The notes beneath the pieces were generated by a model. It made no database searches. It saw only the letters and a program-made list of their open reading frames with translations, and had not been told where the DNA came from. A stretch of DNA of 64,000 nt, from assembly GCA_038496675.1 (NCBI GenBank), contig CM076659.1, forward strand, positions 23,135,968 to 23,199,967, given 5' to 3'. A program made the position numbers and the translations under genes. Shown piece by piece: positions 50,584-62,500 of the stretch. Source of the DNA: Rachycentron canadum. Taxonomy: Eukaryota; Chordata; Actinopteri; Carangiformes; Rachycentridae. Position 1 is the first letter of the stretch; each line of letters begins with the position of its first letter.

Positions 50584-53500
50584 AAAATAGATGGATATTC
50601 TTCCTGATATTGTTATATTGATTTTGCATTGTTGTTGCTGTCTTCATTTTAACTGAAGAATTAACAAAGATGTCCACCACAAGGATCAATATCAGGCTAC
50701 TTGATATTTCTGTTGTTCCTAAATAGTTTCCAGCTCAGTCCTGGGTCTTATACATCAGTCTGCTGACACTCAGACCTATGTGTTATTGGTGACGACTGGT
50801 GCTGGACTGTTTTGATAAATTAAAATCTAATATGTCTGTCAAAGTGTCAAGTTTAAGCAGATTTTAAACTAAAACCAAGTAATCAAATACTAGAATAATG
50901 TTTGCATACTGTAATAAAATGCATTTACCAGATTAACACACATTCGCTGGAATAAGATAAGAAAAAATAAAATGACATGTACATAAAGACTGTGACTGTG
51001 AATGATAGTGAGTGTGAATGTTGCAGTGTAATCAGTGTAATGATTATTGCTTATAGCTTCTCAAAAACACTGAGGTTAAAGAATAGCAGCCTGTAACTGT
51101 ACTTTAGTCCTTTTTCTTTTAAATCAAGTCAGAGTTCATCTGAGTTAATGACCAAATCAAGTTTCTGAGGCCAGGTCTTTACTTCTGTATGACAGCTGTG
51201 GTCAGCTGAAGGTCTTTGTGATCCTCTGATATCAGTGTGTGTGGCCCATACCTCAGACACACTGGTATTGGCGTTGGGGTTGCGTGGGGCGTGGTGGCTC
51301 AGAGCTGACAGACAGGCTAGGATCAGGTGGATGGCGCCAATCTCCAGAGCCATGCGGCGGAGAAGCACGCCGTCGTCGGTGGTAAGAGGAGTGCTGCTAA
51401 ACAGAGCTCGCAGGACGTGGAAGGGCAGCGTGGGCAACACGTTGGCTGATGGGGACTGCAGGATATGACCTAAGAGGAGGCCAAAGAACAGGACCCTATC
51501 AGGACTCTGAGCTCTTTGTTCAGGTTTGGGTTTAAGAGGAGTTTACAGATTCACCAATGTCAGAGTGACTTTCACAATGGACAACAAGTTTGTGTTAATA
51601 TTGGTATTAGAACTTCTCTTACAATTTCCAGCCCATATACATGCCCATATACATGTTAAATCATATAGCATTAGTAATATATATTACATTATATTATTAC
51701 ATTATAGTTAATATATATTACATTTCAATTCAACTGTGATGTTATTTGTATTTGTTATTTTATGCTTTCATTATTTGATAGGACAGAGAAGAGAGATAGG
51801 AGTATGTATTAGTGCATGTAGTACATGCCCCAAACACTCAGCTTTCAGTTCACTTTCGCTGTAATAGGGGATAGCTCATAAAAGAAAACAAAAATGGACA
51901 TTGAATTTATCCTCATTTTCTAGATAAAAACACTGTGAACCAGAAAGTTACAAACGTGTTTGACGTCTAGAGCTGATTTGAAGTTTCTATCTTTGTCTGA
52001 TCTGAGTTCTGAGCAGTGATGATGAAAAATCAGCTCCAAAGCCTCTAATGCTCTAAATATCTGATTGTCCATGTCTCTCTGTCTTTATTCATTAACAGCA
52101 AAGATGCTGACTTCATTCACAACAAGTCATGTCACTCTGAGGGAGGGAAAACAAAACTGAGAAATATTGATAAAAGATTAAGATACATTATTAATATTCA
52201 CTGTGTGTGTCTGTGTGTGTGGGGTGACCTCATTGAATGTCAGTGTTGACAGCTGTGCAGTGCTCTCAGACTTACTGCCCTCTCCGTCGTCTGTCACTCC
52301 CAGCACTAGTCGCAGCAGACACTGGGCGTGCTTCCTCTCCTTCAGCAGAACCTCTGCATACCCCGGCAGGCGCAGGAACAGTCCAAACGCCGCCAGCGAG
52401 TGGGCAGGGATGGGCGACATGGTCTGCACTGAGGATGAGGATGACGAGGATGACTGGGACTGCTGCTTGTTCATGGGCGGTGGCTCGGTGGCGATGGACT
52501 CCGGCGCCTCATACACCAGCTCGCCTGACTGTTCGATGGTCACCCACTCAAACTGGTCGCTGTCCTTGGGCTTCTCCTGTGTGGCTGAGGGCACCACGGG
52601 GGCACTGACCTGTGAACGAGCATCCAGGAGATTGGACGGTCACTTCAACTAGGTTGACAGGTGTGAACATGAGACAGTGCTGATAGAGCAGAACTCTGCA
52701 AAGTGGTGATGTGCAAATTCAAGGCTGAAGTGTCCAAGTAAAATACTGTCCCTGTGAGTTCGTCGCTTCATCAGCTGACTGAAATGACCAACATCTCGTG
52801 TTCTTTTCTAAAGCTTTCAACCATTTCACAGGGTCTTTACTTCTGCTGACATTAGAGCTCAGGATCTGTTTGTGATTCCACAACAACCTCCCTCGTTCAT
52901 TCTGAGTCAAGGTTACCTAAATGTTCTGGATTTAGACTAACAAGGTCAGAGTCTGAGAAGTGGGCCTGGCAGGTTTTGGCAGGGCTTGGTGATCTGAATC
53001 TCTCTGGAGACCAGACTCACACCACCTTCTCAATGCTTTCAGCAGGATGTCACACCTGCACACAGCTGCAGTGATGAGGTGGAGAGGCTCAGACACATCA
53101 ACAAGGACTTGGGCAGTCTAGAAAGTGTTTTATGTCAATAAAAGAATCCTATTTCTGTGAATTGCAGAAAGCCCAGTTAGACTGGCGTCCTTGAGTCCCA
53201 CCTGCTGAATGACATCAGGGTAGAGCATCGGCAGCCTCTCTGCAATCAGGGCCAGGCCACCCATGCCAGCGAAGACCTGCAGTGGCGACTGGATGGGGTT
53301 GGTCTCCAGCAAGGACTCGTCGGTTGCGGCGTCCAGACATTCTTCACTGGCCATCATCGGCTCGTCCTCAGAGCAGCTGTTCAGAGTGTCGCAGTGATCC
53401 ACTGCAAGCAGAGCAAAGAGAGGACCTGTTGTCTGTCATCACTGAACTGTGATCGCCACTGTTTGGGTTAATGTACAAGAAAGTCTGTCATGTGCATGTG

Positions 53501-56500
53501 TGCGTGTCTACTGCATCCTGGGATATGGGACTGCTGCTCTCACACAGAGGCTGTAAAGAAACAACCAAAATGATGATGATGAAGTTGAAAATGTTCTATC
53601 TATAAATTTAAGTATTGTATAGTTTAAAGTTTCATTTTATGTATTTATTTTGTGTTTTTTGTTCCCTGAAATAACAGAAAACACAGACTTGACAAAACAC
53701 AGACAAGATTTGCTGAGTCCTCTTTAAACTGTGATCTTCTACTTGAGCCATTCATCTATTTCTCCCCAACCAGGGAACAAGAAGAGGGACCAGTTACCAC
53801 ATGTCAGCTCTATCACTGCTCTTCATGTTATGTCATGGCCTCATGGTTTCTGATTTTATGAAGCGCTGGTGAATTGATAGGTTGTCCTCCTCATCACCTC
53901 TTACTGAGGAGAAGTTTAGGAGGATGATTTATCGCTCTCAGCATCTCTTGGTGATGAGTGAAAAGTCACTGGGATTGTGAGTCAAAGTCTTCTAACAGGT
54001 TAATGTGTCTGAACTGGAGGATTGGAGGGTGCTCCTGTTTTCAGGAGGCTGAGGACGAGGGGATCACTTGGCAGCTTTCCAGGAGAATTAAACAGCTCTT
54101 TTAAATAATAAAGAGTAAAGTGAGACGCACTCATTTTCTACAATGCAACTTGCCTGCTATATCCTAATGTCCTCAAATGAAATCACTTAAGGATATTTAT
54201 CAGACTTCACACAGCTCAGCTCCACCATTTCAAGAAAAAAAGATGGCTGATTAACAAGTTACAAACTGGAGGCTTCAAAATGGTTGTTCACAAACCAGTG
54301 GGTGATGTCACAAAGTGCTAACATTTGGAGACTCCATTGGTCCAGTAATCCATGTTGTTTTGTTGTCTGATCCCTCACAGCTCATGTAATGAGGCATTCT
54401 GGTTACAGACACAATGAGCAGTGGGCAACTTTAAGAATGAGTTAACTCAGAGGGAAGTGGTAAATTAGTACCTGCTCATTCTCAAGGTTTACGAACAACA
54501 AGAGGTTTCCAGGCTGCGTCCTGCAGCCAGTAAAAATGGAAGCTTTATAGCTGAGCCTAAAAATCATCCCCTTTCACGGAGGGTTTAAAGTACCGTGGCT
54601 GTACCCTCCGCACCCAAAGAAATAATCTGCTCTGTGCTCTGACTGGGCTTTTCTTTTATTAGCCTCTGTAAAAAACATAAAAGTAACTTTGGAGGAGAGC
54701 ATCCTGAAGAGTGGGGTCAGACTGAACTTGGTCACTGGTCAGGGGATGATTCTTACTATGTCTCCACAAAGATGACTAATTCAAAGAATGACAAAGATAG
54801 AGCTCAATAAACCAATACGTTAATTTTCTCATTAGGATTTAGGACTAAAAAGGGAGCTGGTCTGAGTCAAAAGAAGGACCAGGAGTTTTCTTAGCACAAG
54901 GCTGACATGTGGATAAAACAGAGACAAAGGTAGAATTCAGCCTCATGGTCACATGTAGCTGATGTTTGTGTCGAGATGTTGTTTCCAAGGTTAATAAAGC
55001 TTCATGCTGCAGATTATGAAATGATAAAAAATTGTGGTGCAGTTGAGCAGGTCAGGTGGTCAGACAACATTTTATATTTAGTGTAAATGCGTATAACAAA
55101 AATCAATATCAGTTGATCATCATATCATGTTGCCTTTTGATTGAGTCATATCCAAAATGTCTCTGTAAAATACAGTTGAAAAGCCAGTTCTGGGTCAGTA
55201 GTGAAGTCCCTGCTGAAGAAGAGGGCTGAACTGCACTGTGCTGTGCTGAACACACATGAGAACAGAACTGTACAACATGAAAACTCATGTCTGTGTAGTG
55301 GATGTTACAGCGCTGCTTTCTTTGGGTGAACACAACCTGTACAGCTCAGATGGTGCGCTGGATCATTCCTCCATAAATTTAGCATCACGTAACTTTTTTT
55401 CCATGGAAAAAGATGTCTGGAGACACTTAACCCAACAGTGGAGCCATCACTGACACATTTACTTCCACCTGTGCTTTTCCTGCTTTTAGAAGTAGACATG
55501 CTCTGGATGAACTATGCTGGAGACGATGGAGGTTAAAGAAGAAATATTCAGAGCATCCAGTTTTATACATCACCTATGAAAGTGAATTAGTCAAACGTGT
55601 CATCAAATCTGCAGGTCTGCAGTTTTATCACTGCTGAGATCATCAAAACAAGATCCTGGCGTTAGAAATTAATCTGACCTAGTACTGACTGTGGAGCCAG
55701 CACAATCACACAGCTCAATGGAACCAGTCCTGACCTTCTGTCTACAGGAGGGTCAGCAGTCTGACCCCATCAACAACCTGTCCTGACTCACCATGCCCCA
55801 TTCGATGATCTGGATAACATGGGTAGGGTTAACTGTGAGCAGACTTTATCAAGCCCAAAAAACATTCAGCACAGCATCTCTGGTAGAACAGAATCTTTCT
55901 TTGTGTCATTGTACACAAATGCCACAGTGAGAATCCCATGAATTTTGTATGAAAGCAGCATCATAAGACAAAAAAAGCTTTAAACCCCTAGGTAAGCAGG
56001 AGAGCAACCACAATTCAACAGTTTGTGCTTAAAACCACTCATAAGCTTTTAGACTTCAAAGTCCTTTCTTTCAGGAAATGACCAGAGGACAACTCTATTA
56101 AATGCTGACAAAGGGGGAGAGGAGCAGCCACTGGACTGGGTCTTTACTGCAGCACAGCCCATTTAGAACAAAACCCAAAAACACTGTCTGGTCACGTGAC
56201 TTCTTCTCTTTACCTCCTTTTTTGTCAGATGGGTTCACAGTGGACTGAGGGCAGAGACAGGCTGATCACTGTCAAAGAGCCCAATCATCATTCACTCCAG
56301 GGTCACATGACTCTGGGGTAATACATGTATCTATCAGCTCGAGCGCTAATCAGCAATGATGACACCTGAGTGAACATGCTCATTATTGACATCTCTCAGA
56401 GCACAATCACTGTAAACACACCTGTCACCTGGCAGCATGGTGCTGTTACAACACAAACACACCTGCTACACCTTCCTCTCAGAGTGAGCTGCAGCCCTGA

Positions 56501-59500
56501 AATATGGTTTAAAACACAATCACCAACCTAAGTGTCTCACGCAGAGGCTCCAACACTGACAGGAGCATTTAACAGCTATGCACATGGTTCTTAAAAACAG
56601 GTGAGACAGCTAATAAAACACTGCCAAGTGTGTTTGTCTTTCTGTTCAGACAAAGACACAAAACTGTGAGGAGCAATGTCATCATTTGCACTACTAGACA
56701 CACACAGAAACATTGGAGCAAGAGTGAACTGCTAGCCACTGTGCAAACTGACAAAACAGATCTATTTTGTCTTATCTCTTGGTTCCTGCGCTAGTAAAAG
56801 TGTCAGAGCCTCTGTGTGAGACACTTGTATAGGAGATTGTGTGTTTTTGAAACTGCAGGGCTGTAGTTCACTCTGTCAGTGTAGCTGCAGTGTTTCTGTT
56901 GTAACAGCAGGAAGGGAGGCAAAAATCAACATGTTCAGCCAATGTTGTGTTGACATCAATGCTGTTCTGAGCCAGAGCTAATTAATATCTGTATCCACTT
57001 GCAGGGTCAGGTGACCTGGGTCTGAACACTCATTGCAACCTTTTCCATTGCCGTCAAAAGCCAGATCTTAGTGGATTTAAGCTGGTTTTTTGACCAGTGA
57101 AAGAGGAGCTAGTTAAGCTCCATAGAGCTGAGTGAAGCTGAGGTGGTAACTTTCTAGAAATCATGGGCATATACATGTGGTCATGTGATCCATCTTTTGG
57201 AATGAAATGGTTAAATGATTGCATGTCTTCTGGTAACACCTGTGTGTCAGCACAATGAGCACACTCATTTCCACTAAAACAGAAAACCTTAATCTTCTTG
57301 TAGTCTACAGTGCGTACTTTCCTGAATGATGAGACAAGCCTCTCATTCTTTTTTGGCTGTGATATGTAATAATATAATAATATAACAGATTGAGTCTTGA
57401 TAAATAAGGCTGATAACCAATACAATATGTCAGTTTTTCCAGCTCCAAGTTGTTTTTGTACCTTTTTCAGTGCGAAGCCTCTTGAAGGAGTCGGTCTTGG
57501 AGAGGCCCGGGTCAGAGATGACCTTGGAGCCCAGTTTGACTGTCAGGTTGATGGACTGGTAGCCCTGTGGCAGCTTGCGGTCATATAGGAGCGTCAGTAG
57601 CTGGGCCAAGGTCATCTCAGGTGGAAGGGGCTGACCTGACAGAGAAAACAGCAGAATCCACCTCAGACAAGAACTCTGGCTGCTGTTTGAGGTTTGATTA
57701 AAACAGTCATCTCCTGTTCACTTGGCATGTGTGATTCAGTACCTGGAAGCAGCTTGTGGTAGAGGTGGAAGACAGGCACGCTGATGGTTTTGGCTGAGGG
57801 GTCCACACCAGATGAAGCAGTCAGCTTGTCGCTCATCACGCGGCCCCTCCTTGATGGAGGTCTGGGAGGGGTTGACAGAGCCCGCTTGGACTGGGACTTT
57901 AAGCCTGATGGCAGAGAGAGAGATCACAGAAACATTGAGGTCCTGCTTGTCTTGTTCTTGTTCCCATATAAAAGTTGAAATCAGTTTTTGTACAGAAAGC
58001 TACAATCAGCTGTTATATTGTACCAACCAAGTGTTTGTCTCCCAAACAAGATTTAGCAAAAGATCCAACCTCCTAACACCTCTAACATGTCTAACTATCA
58101 CTTTCAGTTCACTTCTTTACCTGATCTCCTTCACTTATTATATAGACGTAGGACTTATTGTGTCCTTCTGCATTCAAGCTTCAGTGATGTCCATCACTGT
58201 GTCACTTTGAATAAAAGCATCTCACAAATCACATGAGTTATAGGTGTGTGTTGTTAATGAACTGCACTTATATAGGGCTCCTCAGGTCGTAATCTGAAAC
58301 CAATAGGGCACTCAGCAAATATATGCAGTCATAGTCCATGGAAGAGTTCCCCTTTAATTTGACGCTTCCACCAACATCAGACAATCTCATTGTTAAAAGC
58401 AGAGAAGCCTTAGTGTACATGTGTGCTTCACAGACCTTTATTTTGAAATGCTTACATTCACTTCCACTATCTTCCAGCCCTGAGGACTTTACCCAAATAG
58501 CATTGACTGTAGTTTTCACATATCTTTTTTGTGAGTCAAAAATATATATAATTCCATTTTTACTCTGATAGCTGTGTAGGTGAGTTGACAAGATGGAACA
58601 GAACCAAGCACCTGAGGCCACAACAACGCTGTAGTTGTCCTGGAAGCCGCTGTCTGCTTTCATCTTCTCCCTCTCCTCATGGTTCTTCTTCTCTTTGTCT
58701 TCCTTTTGCTCATTGATGAGCTTGGCTGTGATGCTGGGTGTGTCTGTTTATTTTTTATAAACAAATAAGCAAGCTTAAAAACAAGATTAAAAATAACAGC
58801 AACTTTTCACAGACAAATAAACATATATATCTCTAACTGAAATAGTGGAAAGATATACTTTGTATATCTATATCATTTGAAATTAAGGCCTGTATCAAGA
58901 ATAAACAGATTTTAAAAAAGGCCTAGTTTTCTCTGAAGTTAAGGTAAATAAAGACCTGGTGACACACACACACACACCAGGATGCTGTAAGAGTCACATA
59001 TAAACACATGTCTGCTCATTGCACTGATCCAACCTCAAGCTTTGTGTTATGATCTGACTCATGGTGAACACAGTCACTGAAACATACCAGACACTCGGTC
59101 CAGAACTTCAGCCAGTGTGGTGGAGATGGGCAGATGGAGGGTGCGGTACTTGTGGCCTGCTCCGTACATGGGATGTTGAATCATGTGGCTGGTGGCATTG
59201 ATGCGTCCTTTGTATAACTGAAAAACGGAAAAAAATCGATCAGCTGAGCTCCAGGAAAAGTACTTAGGGTTCAATGATTTATTAACATCTGTGGTCTATA
59301 TTGGCAGATGTGGACCATTCAATTGTTTCTGAAAGGCTTATACACCTCCTCCTCCCATCTTTTCTCTGTCTCCCTTTACTTTAGATGTCATGTGTGTGCA
59401 ACACAACCAACTTTAGCTATCTGTAGCCTTCAGGGTGCAGGTACAGTGTCACTGTCAAAGAAATTCAACTAGCAAATATATAGAACTGAAAATAAACAGT

Positions 59501-62500
59501 GAACTTAATAAAGACCATCACTGGTCAGCTACAGTAGAAAATCCTTCAGTATAATGTTGGAATTATGGCCAAAACTATGACTAAGAGCCACATTTTAATA
59601 AACTTGAATTATGCTAACAGCCATAGTTGTACAAATTCATCCTATGAGAATCAAATGTCTGTACAATATTTCATAGCAATGACACTGATGTCCCAAGAAC
59701 CACCAACACTAAGGAGTCATCAGTCAGCACAGTAGACATCTATATGACTATCATGGCCAGCACCAGTCTGAGGGGGTCACTGTGACCATGTTGCTTCACT
59801 GTCCCCTTGTGGTCACAGCTGGGTACTACATTTGTTTTTAGTCATGATGTCACCCCACCAGTTTGACCTCTTAACAGCACGGTGGTGTCTTGTGTTCAAA
59901 TATCATCATGTCAATCATGTCTGCTACAATCCCAAGATAGTGTCATATTCTATGAACTCACTGTGTTTCCCATGAAGCACATGATGATGCATCAGGAAAG
60001 AAAAGGTAAACACGACATCTACACAGAATGCCAAACATACAATCACTGTGTCTACACAGGAGGCGATCAGGCCTCTGGGTCTGAAAAAGCCAATGCTTTA
60101 GAGCCTTAAACCTTCATTGTATCTAATGACCATCAGGGGGCGACTCCACTGGTTGTTAAAGAAGTCAGATTGTATTGAAGTCTATGGGAAAATGTCCCTA
60201 CTTCTCCCTTGATTTATTAGCTCAGTAAACGTTTTACTAATGAGTTTATGGTCTCAGTCTCTAGTTTCAAATCTTCAATACAACATGATGTTCATTTTTT
60301 AAATGATGGTCCATTTAGACGAAAATAGACCAGAAAGCAGGGTTTGCATTAGAGGCGTGGTTACTGTGTGATTGACAGACTGTACCACTAAATCAGGATA
60401 GAGTACAGAGCAGGTCAGATCCTCACTCCTCCTCAGCTCCACCTTCTCCTCCAAAATATGGTTTCTTCTGGTTTCAAAAAGCCAAGATGGCCGACAGACA
60501 AATTGCAACCTGGAGGTTTCAATATGGCAGCTCACAAATCAATGGGTAACGACATGGAGGGTTGACACTCACCCAACATACAATCGCTGTCTACACAGGA
60601 AGCATTCAGGTAAAGTACCACAGCTGGACCAACACCCACACAGCTAAAGTGGGTGTGAATGATGGTGTCAGATTACAGAAATGAACACACTCTCCTGGTC
60701 CACTGTTGGACAGGTGTGTGTGTGTGTGTGTGGGGGTGAAATTTCCCTTCAGTCTACAGCCTTGTTAGTTGCTCTATAAGATTGTGTGTTGCCAGAATCT
60801 CTCTCATATCTGGAAAGGAGACGGAACAAATATTCCAGAAAGAGAAAGTCACCCACCGGACAGGGGGACTGGAGGAACACTGTGACCTTCTCATCCTCCA
60901 ACATCAGCTGCAGGAAAAGCCTTCGAATGAAGCCTGAGATGTTTCCAGAGATCGGCACATTGCCCCGTTGGGGTGCAGACTGGAAGAGCTCACAGAGAAC
61001 CTGCAGCCACAAAACAAAAAGAAAATAATGATCTCATTATTAAACATACATTATTAAAATATTAGCATGTACATTTTCCAAACATGACTGACAGTAATTA
61101 AAGTAGTTATGGTTTCTGGTCGCGTTGGGTTGGAGAACAAGGCAGCAAATCTGTGTCAAAAGTCATAAGACATTGAGTAGTGAGAAAACCTGAGCCATGA
61201 GCCGCTGGTTGTTGGGGTGGCAGGAGATACACTGAAGAAAGAAGGCCACAGTGGCATTCTCCAGCGCCGTCCTCTGCTGGGTGGTGAGACCTCCAGCTTG
61301 GCCAGAGGATGCCAGAGAGAAGCGTGATCCTGAATGCTGAGGCTGAGATGGAGAGGGACCTGCTGCAGATCCAGAGCTCAGAGGCTGACAGCTTGAGTTG
61401 GCACCTGCACTGGCACTGGAGTGGCACAGCAGGAAAAGCAGCGCAGTCCACAGCGGGTTGACCTCTGGTCCTCCTAACCAGTCTTTCATGGTGTGACTGT
61501 TGCCAACTTCTGTGAGGAAGCGCAGCACCGGAGCAGCCAGCTCTGCAGCCAGAGGGGGCCGACTGTGTGAGGATGAGTGGTAGTGGTGGTGATGGTGTCT
61601 TCTCTCAGCCTGAGCAGCAGGCAGAGGGAGGTCGGCGCTTGCCAAAAGGCCAACACAGAACTGGGCCAGGCTGCGAACCAGCAGAGAGGGCAAGCCTGAG
61701 TCCAGCAGCTGCTCGATGGCGCCCGGAGACTGGGAGGCAGCGGCCAGTGTGGTCAACTGGGACTCAGACAGATTAGTGGGGGATCTTGCGTGCTTGGAGT
61801 CATCTGTAAGTCCTGAGGCGTTTGTGTTGGCATCATGCTGCTTTTTGCTGTCATCGGTCATGGCAAGGCGGCAGTGCTGGGCTTGAGAGTGGCTGGCGCT
61901 GGGTGCTGAGACGATCCCCATCCAGGACATGAGCAGGGAGAAGTAGCTGGGGTGGATGTGACACATGGAGCACAGCAGGCTGTCCACAGCTTTCTTCAAC
62001 ACGATGTTGCACGGCAGTGACATGGACCAGTTATACAGCAGCCTGCAGGCACAATAAACACAACCAATAATAAATAAGGAGTCTATGTTTTTCGCCATGT
62101 TCACAATAACTAAGAAAGGTCAGTTTAAAAATCCCCAGCCTTTGAAAATTCACATACATTCATTATTAAGCAAATAGTATTTATTTGTTGTTATGACTTG
62201 CAGTTTTTCTTTTATGACATTAACAGACAACATAACACCTCTTTTTATTTCAAACCAACTCTTGATACCCAGCAAAGAAATGTGCCAACCAGCTCAGTGT
62301 TTTGCATATGAATAAGTTGTCAATCATAATCATACCATATCAATACCAATACCAATCATACCAATCAAGTCAGGTAGCAATAAAAAAGAAAAGACAAGTC
62401 TCTCTCTGGAAATGTACACCTCACTGTCCTGTCCTGTATCCTGTGTGACATCTAATTCAGTCAGTCAGTCGTGAATGGATGAAAGGATGCTTTCAACTTC

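Noticed and set aside
58268..58663. 131-codon minus frame
   Set aside because: Exon F of birc6 read past its donor in a chance continuation; the GT donor and exon G match show the true end.
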